Origin: Merdimonas faecis
GTDB lineage: Bacteria > Bacillota > Clostridia > Lachnospirales > Lachnospiraceae
Assembly (NCBI RefSeq): GCF_001754075.1
Contig: NZ_MIEH01000015.1
Location: 49,485-113,484 of the forward strand
DNA: 64,000 bases
Direction: 5' to 3'
In this document: piece by piece, positions 44,190 to 52,423 of the stretch
Position numbering within the stretch: the stretch's first letter is position 1
Layout of the letters: every line of letters begins with the position of its first letter
Made by a program: the position numbers and the translations under genes
Notes under the pieces: generated by a model
Told to the model about the DNA's origin: nothing
Database searches by the model: none
Seen by the model: only the letters and a program-made list of their open reading frames with translations

Positions 44190-45203
44190 TTACAGGGTTT
44201 TTCCGACAACTTTGGCAATCTGGGAAACCTCTTTGATCAGATCGTCATATTTTTTTGGTTTCAGCGACTGAGCGCCATCGCACAGAGCACATTCCGGGTT
44301 GTTGTGAACCTCGATCATCAGTCCGTCAGCTCCGGCGGCTACAGAGGCCTTTGCCATGGAATCTACCAGCCACCATTTTCCGCCGGCATGGCTTGGGTCT
44401 ACGATGACCGGAAGATGAGTCAGACGGCGCAGGACCGGAATGCTCTGGAGGTCCAGCGTGTTCCTGGTATAGGTTTCAAAGGTGCGGATTCCGCGCTCGC
44501 ATAAGATGACATTTTCATTACCGGATGCCATAATGTATTCCGCAGACATGATCCATTCCTCATAGGTAGCGTTCAGGCCTCTCTTTAACAGGATGGGACG
44601 GTCTACCTGTCCCAGCTGTTTTAAGAGGTCAAAATTCTGCATGTTCCGTGCGCCGATCTGGATCAGATCCACCTTCTCGTTAAAAAGATCCAGATAATCT
44701 GTAGACATCAGCTCGGTAACAATAGGAAGACCGGTGGCCTCTCTTACCTCACAGAGAATATCCAGTCCCTTTAAGCCAAGCCCCTGGAATGAATAAGGGC
44801 TTGTACGCGGCTTAAATGCCCCGCCCCGCAGGAGGTTGGCGCCGGAGGCCTTAACGGCCTTTGCGATTTCCATAACCTGATCTACGGATTCTACAGAACA
44901 TGGACCGGCAATCAGTCCAAGATGTCCGCCGCCGATTTTTACTCCCGAGACATCAATGACAGAATCCTCTGGATGAAAGGCGCGGTTGGCAAGTTTATAT
45001 GGCTCCTGAACGTGCATGACCTTGTCGACGGCAGAATCAACCTCGAAAAGCTTAGGATCCACCTGGGTGGTGTCTCCGATACAGCCGATGATGGTCATCT
45101 CGGAACCGACAACAATGTGGGTGTCCAGTCCTTTTCTCTTGACCATTTGTTCAACACGGGTAATATCATCCTGCTTTGCACGTGGTTTTAATACGATAAT
45201 CAT
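44190..45203 (-). CDS. aroF: 3-deoxy-7-phosphoheptulonate synthase (type I beta)
   Basis: First step of the shikimate pathway, condensing PEP and erythrose-4-phosphate, 337 aa. The N-terminal ferredoxin-like regulatory domain (residues 1-about 70, MIIVLKPRAKQDDITRVE) is typical of the I-beta class and mediates feedback control. The catalytic barrel contains IAGPCSVES, RGGAFKPRTSPYSFQG, LLKRG and DPSHAGGK. It is the first gene of the minus-strand aroF-aroB-SDR group. A promoter and palindrome lie upstream. Confidence 0.96.
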   Translation of the reverse strand: MIIVLKPRAKQDDITRVEQMVKRKGLDTHIVVGSEMTIIGCIGDTTQVDPKLFEVDSAVDKVMHVQEPYKLANRAFHPEDSVIDVSGVKIGGGHLGLIAGPCSVESVDQVMEIAKAVKASGANLLRGGAFKPRTSPYSFQGLGLKGLDILCEVREATGLPIVTELMSTDYLDLFNEKVDLIQIGARNMQNFDLLKQLGQVDRPILLKRGLNATYEEWIMSAEYIMASGNENVILCERGIRTFETYTRNTLDLQSIPVLRRLTHLPVIVDPSHAGGKWWLVDSMAKASVAAGADGLMIEVHNNPECALCDGAQSLKPKKYDDLIKEVSQIAKVVGKTL

Positions 45204-45246
45204 AATAAGTCCCTCCAGGAAAAATTTGTATGATAATATTGAAATA

Positions 45247-45320
45247 TTTACACTGTAAAATTTTAGCTATTTAAAGTGTGAAAACAATAGTATACTACCT
45301 TAATATACGGAAGATGTCAA
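45247..45320 (-). promoter_or_regulatory. Promoter and candidate operator of aroF
   Basis: Minus strand: TTGACA (45315-45320), 17 bp, TAGTAT (45292-45297). Between the promoter and the gene is a 13-bp palindrome TTTACACTGTAAA (45247-45259), which could bind a regulator of aromatic amino acid synthesis. No T-box or other leader structure was recognised. Confidence 0.5.
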
Positions 45321-45457
45321 CCATTTCGAAAAAATTTCACCAATAGCAAAAGAAAAGGGACTGCTTGTAAAATGACAGGCAGGACCCTATAATGAAAGCA
45401 TGGGTCAAGACCCTTTTGGTATCCCATATCATAACACAAAAAGCAGGAGAAAAAAAG

Positions 45458-46120
45458 ATGGTGAAAGTCTGGGCGGCACGGATTACGCCGCTTTTTGATA
45501 AAACGAATTATGTATTTTATTATGAAAAGCTGCCGGAATGGAGAAAGGAAAAAGCAGACCGCCTCAAGAGTGAAAATGCAAAAGCCCAGAGTGTGGGAGC
45601 GTGGTCTCTTTGGACCAGGCTGCAGCAACAGGAGAAGCTGGGAGAAGATACACCCTTCAATCTGTCCCACTCCGGGGAATATGTGCTGTGCGCCTTCAGT
45701 GACTGCAAAGAGGCGCAGGTGGGCTGCGATCTGGAGATGATAGGAGAATACCGGGAGAAAGTTGCAAAGCGCTTTTTTTGCGGGGAGGAATATGCACATA
45801 TAATAGGAACAGACAGCGAAGAGGAGCGGAAGGAATTGTTTTACCGTTACTGGGTTCTGAAGGAGAGCTTTATGAAAGCCACCCGAAGGGGGATGGGGCT
45901 TAGTACCAGAGCGTTCCGGATAGACTGGGACAGCACGGGAAGACCGGTGCTTGGGAAGCAGCCGGAGGAGTATCCGGGTATATATCATTACTGCGAATAT
46001 TCACATCCGCAGATCCCTGGCAGGATGGCGGTATGCACAACGGATCCCCGGATTGACGAGGAGCTTCATCTGACGGAGTTTGACAGGGAAGGAGTAGTTG
46101 ACGAGGCTTCGGGCAGGTGA
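45458..46120 (+). CDS. 4'-phosphopantetheinyl transferase (Sfp-like)
   Basis: Transfers phosphopantetheine from CoA to carrier proteins, 220 aa from ATG 45458 (RBS aggaga). Hallmarks are FNLSHSGEYVLCAFSD, VGCDLEMIGEY (metal-binding D-x-E) and FYRYWVLKESFMKATRRGMG (the WxxKEAxxK motif). The size and motif spacing fit the Sfp/Gsp subgroup rather than AcpS. No polyketide or non-ribosomal peptide synthase gene is in the window, so its target is unknown. Confidence 0.93.
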   Translation: MVKVWAARITPLFDKTNYVFYYEKLPEWRKEKADRLKSENAKAQSVGAWSLWTRLQQQEKLGEDTPFNLSHSGEYVLCAFSDCKEAQVGCDLEMIGEYREKVAKRFFCGEEYAHIIGTDSEEERKELFYRYWVLKESFMKATRRGMGLSTRAFRIDWDSTGRPVLGKQPEEYPGIYHYCEYSHPQIPGRMAVCTTDPRIDEELHLTEFDREGVVDEASGR

Positions 46121-46230
46121 TAGAATAGTAAAAGGGAAAAGACTGGGTTTATCAAGAAACAGAATAGTTTACACAAAAGATAAGGCCTGTCGGGAGAGTA
46201 TAAAATTCAAATTAATAAGGAGGACATGTT

Positions 46231-47328
46231 ATGCTGGATTTAACATTTGGAGAACAAGTGAAAATCATCTTAAGCCGCAGGGGCATGACAATCAAGGAAC
46301 TCGCAGAGACCATTGAGGAACGTACCGGAAAGAAAATGTCGCGCCAGAATCTGACCCAGAGACTGGGGCGGGATAATTTCCAGGAGCAGGACATGCGTAT
46401 GATCGCCGAGATTCTTGATTGCCCATTTCAGCTCAGTATTCTTGGAGAAGACGGCGTTTCCATAGAAAAAGCACAGAATAATCATGCACAGACAGAGACC
46501 TGGGAGGAACCGGCAGAAGTCTGGGAAGAGCAGCCGGAAGAGATGTATGCGGAAGCCGCGGCCCCGGAGGAGCCGGAAGAGACAGCTGCCGGGCCGGCAG
46601 AGGTGCAGGAACGGGATATAACCATCGGGGAACTGGTGGATATCCACGAAGAACTGGACGCAATGATCGAGCGGGAACAGGGAGAACTTCCGCCGCTGGA
46701 AGAGCCGGTGGCAGAGCTCCTTGAAGAGGTTGCCGCAGAGGAAGAAGAAAAAGAAGAGGAACCACACAGGGAAGAGGAAAAGGCGAAAGAAAAGCAGGGG
46801 CCTAAAAAAGAAGAAAAGAAGCATGGCTGGAGGGAGTATCTGCTGCGCCGTATCCGGAAGCCGGAAGAGAAAAAAGCAGAAGAGAAATCCGAAGAGCCGG
46901 CGCCTGCAGAGGAAATGACGCAGGAAGCAGAAAACGAGTCGGCAGACGTTCAGATCCGTACGCCGGAGCCGGTAGCAGAGGCCGTAACAGAAGAATATGT
47001 GCTGGAACAGGAAGAGCCGCTGCTCTATGAGGAAGAGGCAGAAGAGGATGAGGCGGAAAGAAGCGCCAGAGAAGCAGCGCTTGCAGAGCTTGAGGAGTTC
47101 ACAGCCGAAGAAGAGGATCTGGAGAAAGGGGATATTAATCCTTATACCGGGAGAGAATACAAAAGCAACAGTGTCCGGATGCATCCGACCCGCATCGGCT
47201 ATGTGCAGGTTTATGACAGAGGCACACATACCTGGACTGATATGACCGAGTGGGCATTCCTGGGATATCAGGAGCGAAAAAAGGCACTGCTTGGCAAGGA
47301 TTACGTGCCGCCGATCTATCTGGACTAA
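46231..47328 (+). CDS. HTH-domain protein with long acidic linker and conserved C-terminal tail
   Basis: A 365-aa protein with an N-terminal helix-turn-helix (about residues 5-70: FGEQVKIILSRRGMTIKELAE, then MSRQNLTQRLGRDNF). A very long low-complexity region rich in Glu, Ala and Lys (about 85-300) follows, then an ordered C-terminal segment (GDINPYTGREYKSNSVRM and the WTDMTEWAFLGYQERKKA part). The HTH is reminiscent of small phage-type repressors, but the linker is far longer than in any family recognised here. RBS aaggagg is strong. It lies 15 bp upstream of dgt, so co-transcription is likely. Function unknown. Confidence 0.75.
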   Translation: MLDLTFGEQVKIILSRRGMTIKELAETIEERTGKKMSRQNLTQRLGRDNFQEQDMRMIAEILDCPFQLSILGEDGVSIEKAQNNHAQTETWEEPAEVWEEQPEEMYAEAAAPEEPEETAAGPAEVQERDITIGELVDIHEELDAMIEREQGELPPLEEPVAELLEEVAAEEEEKEEEPHREEEKAKEKQGPKKEEKKHGWREYLLRRIRKPEEKKAEEKSEEPAPAEEMTQEAENESADVQIRTPEPVAEAVTEEYVLEQEEPLLYEEEAEEDEAERSAREAALAELEEFTAEEEDLEKGDINPYTGREYKSNSVRMHPTRIGYVQVYDRGTHTWTDMTEWAFLGYQERKKALLGKDYVPPIYLD

Positions 47329-47343
47329 AGAGGGCGTAAAAGA

Positions 47344-48771
47344 TTGAATTGGGAACAATTATTATCAACAAAAAGAAGCAGGGAAAGTGCGGGGAAGACA
47401 CGCCGTTATAAAAATACAGACTTAAGAAGTGAGTTCGAGAAGGACTATCACCGGATAATCGGAAGCGCGTCGTTCAGACGGCTGCAGGACAAGACGCAGG
47501 TGTTCCCTCTGGATAAAAGTGATTTTATCCGGACCAGACTGACACATTCCCTGGAGGTTTCTTCATTTGCCAAATCTCTGGGACAGAATATCGGAGAAAA
47601 CATATTGGAATATAAGAAAGATTCCAGTTTCACTCCGAGGATGAAAGAGGATATCTGTCATATCCTGCAATGTGCGGGGCTGATCCATGATATTGGCAAT
47701 CCGCCTTTCGGGCATTTCGGAGAGATTGCCATCCGGGAGTGGTTCCAGCGGAATCTTCCAAGGCTTACCTACCACGGAAAGCCTCTGGACCAGGTGCTCC
47801 TGCCGCAGATGCGGGAGGATTTTTACCATTTTGAGGGAAATGCCCAGGCGCTGCGGCTGGTGACAAAGCTTCATTTCCTGGTCGATGAAAATGGAATGAA
47901 TCTGACCTATGCACTTCTTGGGACTATTTTAAAATATCCGGTGTCATCTGTGGAAGTGGATGCGGATTCCGGGGATGTTAAAACAAAGAAGATGGGGTAT
48001 TATCTGGCGGACCGGCAGATCTTTGAAGAGGTTGAAAAAGAGACGGGCGCCTGCGGATGCCGGCATCCTCTTACATTTATCCTGGAAGCTGCGGATGACA
48101 TTGCCTATAAAACCGGCGATATAGAAGATGCTTTTGTAAAAGGGTTTATCAGCTATTCCAGGCTTCTGAGGGAACTAAAGGTTCTGCAGGATGGATATTT
48201 AAAGAATCAGGACGGTGCGTTCCAGGCAGCGGATAAGCTGGAGGAATATTACCGCCGGGCCTTTGAAAAGGGCATAGCTGATCCGGAGGAATATGCGGTG
48301 AAAAATTGGATTGTCCGGGTGCAGGGATTTTTGATCAGCTGTGCAACTTTTGGATTTACATCCAATTACAGAGAGATCATGAGCGGAACATACTGTCACG
48401 ATCTCTTCTATCAGACCTTTGGAGAAAAGTTGATGGATCTGCTGGGGGATCTTGCAAACCGAAAGGTATTTACCTCGGAGACGATTTACCGGATGGAGGT
48501 AAAGGAAGCGGTGATCCTTAATGATCTGATGGATCAGTTTATGAGGGCGGCCATCAAATATGACGATCCGTCTCAGTCATTGAATTCTATAGATCAGAGG
48601 ATGGTTTATTTTATTTCTAATAATTATAAAAATGCGTATCACTATCACGCCAGAGGGAAGTCAGACGTGGAGAAGCTGTATCTGAGGATTCTGTTAGTGA
48701 CAGACTATATCTGCGGAATGACAGACAGCTATGCCAAGAGGCTGTACCAGGAGTTGAAGGCGATGATCTAG
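47344..48771 (+). CDS. dgt: Deoxyguanosinetriphosphate triphosphohydrolase family protein
   Basis: HD-domain dNTPase that removes triphosphate from dGTP or other dNTPs, 475 aa, starting at TTG 47344. The HD motif set is RTRLTHSLEVS, GLIHDIGNPPFGHFGE and the later EAADDIAYKTGDIEDAF. The RRLQDKTQVFPL segment is typical. Its length and the C-terminal helical domain match dGTPase-like proteins. It shares a short gap with the HTH-acidic gene upstream. Confidence 0.93.
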   Translation: MNWEQLLSTKRSRESAGKTRRYKNTDLRSEFEKDYHRIIGSASFRRLQDKTQVFPLDKSDFIRTRLTHSLEVSSFAKSLGQNIGENILEYKKDSSFTPRMKEDICHILQCAGLIHDIGNPPFGHFGEIAIREWFQRNLPRLTYHGKPLDQVLLPQMREDFYHFEGNAQALRLVTKLHFLVDENGMNLTYALLGTILKYPVSSVEVDADSGDVKTKKMGYYLADRQIFEEVEKETGACGCRHPLTFILEAADDIAYKTGDIEDAFVKGFISYSRLLRELKVLQDGYLKNQDGAFQAADKLEEYYRRAFEKGIADPEEYAVKNWIVRVQGFLISCATFGFTSNYREIMSGTYCHDLFYQTFGEKLMDLLGDLANRKVFTSETIYRMEVKEAVILNDLMDQFMRAAIKYDDPSQSLNSIDQRMVYFISNNYKNAYHYHARGKSDVEKLYLRILLVTDYICGMTDSYAKRLYQELKAMI

Positions 48772-48834
48772 GTATATTTCCACATGCGGGGGAATAGATT
48801 GTGGTAAATGAACCAGCATGGAGGAAAGAAAAGA

Positions 48835-49719
48835 GTGAAGCGGTTTATTCGTTATTTGTACGAGTATGAACAGGGAAAAAAGCTCCGGAATGTGGGCTTT
48901 GTAAAGGCGGAGCAGGGAGTGGAGGACTGTGTGCTCCATATCCATGGGAAGGGCCTGAATCTGGGAGAGCCAAAAGTCCTGAAATTGTACCTGTTTTTCG
49001 TAGAGGATGGGGAATGTGTCGGAATATGGCAGGGGGATGCAGAGAATGTGAACCCTGCCATTAATTACCGGATGTATTTTACCAGTGGAGATACCGGGGG
49101 ACGGGAGAATTTTGACCGTATCAACGGAATTATCCTGGAGAGCGGCGATGGCAGAAGATTTGCGGCGGTATGGGATGAGAAACAGCCAGATATAGGCGCT
49201 ATGCGGATCTGGGATCCGGATGAAGGAACCAGGGAAGAAGAACTGGCGGAAGAACCAGCGGAAGAATCGGCAGAAGAAATGGCGGAGGAAGAGACAGCAG
49301 AGGAAGAGACGGCAGAGGAAAAGACATTAAAGGAAACGGAAGAAAGACAGGAAGTGGAGGAGGCAGAAGAGATCCAGATATCCAAGGGAGGATTTCGCTG
49401 TCAGAAGATCCAGAGAAATGATCTGGCCAGGCTTCCCCGGTGTGAGTGGAAGCTTTCCAACAACAGCTTTCTTCTGCATGGCTATTTCAATTATCATCAC
49501 CTGGTATTTCTGGATGACGGAGAATGGCTGCGGCTGGGAGTACCGGGGATCTTTCACCCCAAAGAAGCAAAGGCGGCGGAGGCATTCGGATTTCCGGAGT
49601 TTATCCGCAGATGCGATATTGAAGTGGATTTAAGTGAAGAAGAACAGGAGACGGAAGAAAAGTTTGGGTACTGGTGCCGGTGTGTGCGAAGGCAGACACC
49701 GCTCTGTCCGCGGACATAA
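48835..49719 (+). CDS. DUF6128-like protein with Glu-rich repeats
   Basis: A 294-aa protein from GTG 48835, chosen because ggagg (48820-48824) precedes it and the conserved KRFIRYLYEYEQGKKLRNVG begins there. ATG 48808 is in frame. The N-terminal domain (1-about 125) resembles the DUF6128 family. The middle is a tandem acidic stretch (EEETAEEETAEE), and the C-terminal domain includes KLSNNSFLLHGYFNYHHLV. No catalytic motif is apparent. Lachnospiraceae-type lineage distribution is recalled, not checked. Confidence 0.7.
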   Translation: MKRFIRYLYEYEQGKKLRNVGFVKAEQGVEDCVLHIHGKGLNLGEPKVLKLYLFFVEDGECVGIWQGDAENVNPAINYRMYFTSGDTGGRENFDRINGIILESGDGRRFAAVWDEKQPDIGAMRIWDPDEGTREEELAEEPAEESAEEMAEEETAEEETAEEKTLKETEERQEVEEAEEIQISKGGFRCQKIQRNDLARLPRCEWKLSNNSFLLHGYFNYHHLVFLDDGEWLRLGVPGIFHPKEAKAAEAFGFPEFIRRCDIEVDLSEEEQETEEKFGYWCRCVRRQTPLCPRT

Positions 49720-49762
49720 AACAGTGGCCGCAAAGTGGCCGCTATAGAACGGGAGAAAACAG

Positions 49763-50287
49763 ATGGAAGAACAGACAGAAGCTCGGAAGAAGGATGAAAA
49801 ATACATGAAGGAGGCAATCCGGCAGGCAAAGAAGGCCTATGCGCTTGGTGAGGTGCCTATCGGCTGTGTGATTGTCTATCAGGATAAGATTATCGGAAGA
49901 GGATACAACAGGAGAACCATTGATAAAAATACACTGGCACATGCAGAGATGATCGCGATCCGGAAAGCCAGCAAAAGGATGAATGACTGGAGACTGGAGG
50001 GCTGTACGATGTATGTGACGCTGGAACCCTGTCAGATGTGTGCCGGTGCCATTGTACAGTCCCGGCTTACGAGGGTCGTGGTGGGCTGTATGAATCCCAA
50101 GGCAGGCTGTGCGGGATCGATCCTTAACCTGCTTCAGATGAAGGAGTTCAATCATCAGGCGGAGCTTCAGACGGGAATACTGGGGGAAGAATGCAGTCAG
50201 ATGATGAAAGCATTTTTTAAAGAACTGCGTGAAAAGAAAAAAATCGTGCATTGCGCTTCGAGCGCAGATTCACAGACGTTACCTTGA
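49763..50287 (+). CDS. tadA: tRNA-specific adenosine deaminase
   Basis: Deaminates A34 to inosine in tRNA-Arg(ACG), 174 aa. The zinc-binding HAEMIAI and PCQMCAGAI motifs, with catalytic Glu in HAE, are clear. The core ends near residue 150. The last about 16 codons (VHCASSADSQTLP) lie over the 3' end of the SRP RNA gene on the opposite strand, so this tail may be shaped by the RNA. The tadA-SRP RNA neighbourhood is conserved in Firmicutes. Confidence 0.95.
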   Translation: MEEQTEARKKDEKYMKEAIRQAKKAYALGEVPIGCVIVYQDKIIGRGYNRRTIDKNTLAHAEMIAIRKASKRMNDWRLEGCTMYVTLEPCQMCAGAIVQSRLTRVVVGCMNPKAGCAGSILNLLQMKEFNHQAELQTGILGEECSQMMKAFFKELREKKKIVHCASSADSQTLP

Positions 50288-50508
50288 TAGTTAACTCAGC
50301 CCAGGCACCCTTACGGCACCCGGAAGATTCCGTTTAGTGCTGCTTCGTTCCCGACCTGACACGGTTCACGGATTTCCGTCGCGTAAGACCCAAGCCTCAA
50401 TGCCACTTGTCAAGGGCAGCTCTGCAAAGCTGTGCCCTCTGCGCAATATCACCCCTGCTATAGCGGATTGCAGGTACAAGGTACCGCTAACACCCCGGCT
50501 GCACGAGC
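50240..50508 (-). ncRNA. ffs: Signal recognition particle RNA, large Firmicute type
   Basis: About 270 nt on the minus strand. The signature helix-8 loop reads GTCAGGTCGGGAACGAAGCAGC near 50345-50366, the SRP54-binding region. The Alu-domain part (GGGGTGTTAGCGG, TGTACCTGCAATCCGC, TATAGCAGGG) lies towards the 5' end. The 5' TCGTGCA pairs with 3' TGCACGA (50241-50250), and a T-run follows. Compared with the common CGGAAG tetraloop closing pair, this one is GGGAAC, a compensatory swap. Its 3' end overlaps the tadA coding region, and its promoter overlaps the next gene's leader. Confidence 0.93.
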
Positions 50509-50512
50509 CTTA

Positions 50513-50541
50513 ATTTTACCCTATTTCGGAGGAAATGTCAA
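50513..50541 (-). promoter_or_regulatory. Consensus promoter of the SRP RNA
   Basis: Minus strand: TTGACA (50536-50541), 17 bp, TAAAAT (50513-50518). The start is expected near 50506, matching the 5' end of the RNA. It overlaps the RBS (ggagg 50528-50532) of the divergent radical SAM gene. Confidence 0.85.
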
Positions 50542-50545
50542 GAAT

Positions 50546-52282
50546 ATGAGGATACTTTTGACGGCAGTTAATGCAAAATATATTCATTCAAACCTGGCGG
50601 TCTACAGCCTGAAGGCCTATGTGAAGGATTCCTGTGTGGAGATCGCCGAATACACGATCAATCAGACAGAGGACGCCATCCTGGGAGATCTGTATCGGAG
50701 AAAGCCGGATGTGCTGTGCTTTTCCTGTTATATCTGGAATATAGAGTTGATAAAAAGCCTGGCGCATGAATTTGCCAAGCTCTGTCCGGAGACGGAAATC
50801 TGGCTGGGAGGCCCCGAGGTTTCCTATGACGCGGAAGACGTACTGCGCCGCTTTGCGCAGGTAAAAGGAGTGATGAAAGGGGAAGGGGAAGAAACCTTTC
50901 AAGAACTTGTCCGGGCGTACCGGGACAGAAGCTGCGAAGAAGAGTGCTCTTTTGAGGAGGCACTTGCCGGGATCAAGGGAATTTCTTTTCGGAGCCGCGG
51001 CGGAGAAATCACAGAGAATCCATGGAGGCCGCCCATCGACCTTAGCAAGGTACCCTTCGTCTATGAAAATCTGGAAAATTTCCGGAACCGGATCATATAC
51101 TATGAATCCAGCAGGGGCTGCCCGTTTTCCTGTAGCTATTGTCTGTCTTCCATAGATAAAAAGCTGAGGTTCCGGGATCTTTCTCTGGTGAAGAGAGAGC
51201 TTCAGTTCCTGATCGACCGGGAGGTGCCGCAGGTAAAATTTGTGGACCGGACCTTTAACCTGGTGCATGGACATGCCATGGAGATCTGGCGTTATATCAA
51301 GGAACATGACCGGGGAAAGACAAATTTTCATTTTGAGATTGCGGCGGATCTTTTAGATGAGGAGGAGATTGCACTGATCAGCGGGATGCGTCCGGGGCTG
51401 ATACAGCTGGAAATTGGCGTGCAGTCGACCAATCCGGAGACAATCCGGGAAATCCGAAGAAAGATGGATCTTGAAAAAGTAGGAACGGCCGTGAGGCGTA
51501 TCCGAAAAGCCGGAAATATCCACCAGCATCTGGATCTGATCGCCGGCCTTCCCTATGAGGATCTGGAAAGCTTCCAAAGATCCTTTGACGAGGTGTACAG
51601 ACTGAGGCCGGATCAGCTTCAGCTTGGATTTTTGAAGGTGCTAAAAGGCTCTTATATGAAAGAACAGGAAGAAGCGTACGGGCTGGTCTGTAAGAGCAGG
51701 CCGCCTTATGAGGTGCTGAAGACACACTGGCTCTCCTATGAGGATATACTCTGCCTGAAAGGCGTGGAAGAGATGGTAGAGGTGTATTATAACAGCCGCC
51801 AGTTTACTCATACAGTAGAAGCTATGGAAAACTGCTTTGCGTCCGCATTTTCGATGTATAAGGGTCTGTGGAGATATTATCAGAGCCGGGGGATCTGGGA
51901 TGTCCAGCATAAACGCAGTGCAAGATATGAAATATTCCTGGATTTTGTAAAGGAGAAGTTTCCGGATAAGGAGGAAGAAATCCGGGAATGGCTCATTTAC
52001 GATTATTATCTGAGGGAAAATGCAAAGACCAGGCCGGCCTTTGCCGGAGAGCCGAAGATGACGAAAGAAATCCGGCGGGCGTTTTATGAAGACGAGGATC
52101 GGCTAAGAAAATATCTGCCGGAATATGAAAAGTATGATAAAAATCAGATGCGGAGGATGACGCATCTGGAGTATTTTGAGAAAGAAAAGCAATATGTATT
52201 ATTCGATTATCTGGAAAGAAACCCATTGAATCAGGAAGCAAGAACCTGTATCATAGAGAATAGAGAAGGAGAGAACCTATGA
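50546..52282 (+). CDS. B12-binding-domain radical SAM protein (DUF4080 type)
   Basis: A 578-aa protein with three parts. The N-terminal cobalamin-binding-like Rossmann domain (MRILLTAVNAKYIHSNLAVY, then LCFSCYIWN and WLGGPEVSYD) is followed by a radical SAM domain with ESSRGCPFSCSYCLSS (near 195-210). The C-terminal DUF4080-like region holds EMVEVYYNSRQF. Such proteins are probably methyltransferases or related enzymes of unknown substrate. The frame is open upstream to 50432, but that region is SRP RNA, so ATG 50546 is chosen. The end overlaps a small ORF by ATGA. Confidence 0.9.
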   Translation: MRILLTAVNAKYIHSNLAVYSLKAYVKDSCVEIAEYTINQTEDAILGDLYRRKPDVLCFSCYIWNIELIKSLAHEFAKLCPETEIWLGGPEVSYDAEDVLRRFAQVKGVMKGEGEETFQELVRAYRDRSCEEECSFEEALAGIKGISFRSRGGEITENPWRPPIDLSKVPFVYENLENFRNRIIYYESSRGCPFSCSYCLSSIDKKLRFRDLSLVKRELQFLIDREVPQVKFVDRTFNLVHGHAMEIWRYIKEHDRGKTNFHFEIAADLLDEEEIALISGMRPGLIQLEIGVQSTNPETIREIRRKMDLEKVGTAVRRIRKAGNIHQHLDLIAGLPYEDLESFQRSFDEVYRLRPDQLQLGFLKVLKGSYMKEQEEAYGLVCKSRPPYEVLKTHWLSYEDILCLKGVEEMVEVYYNSRQFTHTVEAMENCFASAFSMYKGLWRYYQSRGIWDVQHKRSARYEIFLDFVKEKFPDKEEEIREWLIYDYYLRENAKTRPAFAGEPKMTKEIRRAFYEDEDRLRKYLPEYEKYDKNQMRRMTHLEYFEKEKQYVLFDYLERNPLNQEARTCIIENREGENL

Positions 52283-52383
52283 ATTTTAATAACAAAAGAA
52301 CCAGAAGAATGATCGCTATTGTCATCATTGTAGTTATTGTGGCCATGGTCGCGACAATGGTGATCCCGTATCTGATGGTATAA
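52279..52383 (+). CDS. 34-aa single-pass membrane peptide
   Basis: The start ATG overlaps the TGA of the radical SAM gene (ATGA), with RBS agaaggaga upstream. The peptide has a short basic N-terminus (MNFNNKRTRRM) and one strongly hydrophobic helix to the C-terminus. It is followed by the VanW-type gene 40 bp later. The good RBS and coupling support a real gene. No family was recognised. Confidence 0.6.
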   Translation: MNFNNKRTRRMIAIVIIVVIVAMVATMVIPYLMV

Positions 52384-52423
52384 AATCTGCAGTAAGGAAA
52401 GGAAAAGAGTCTGGGGGACAAGT

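Noticed and set aside
45204..45457. T-box or other riboswitch upstream of aroF
   Set aside because: No T-box motif, specifier stem or other recognised aptamer was found. Only a promoter and a short palindrome are visible.
46270..47358. Antisense ORF opposite the HTH-acidic protein
   Set aside because: It is a Phe/Leu/Cys-rich shadow of the Glu-rich repeats and has no support as a gene.
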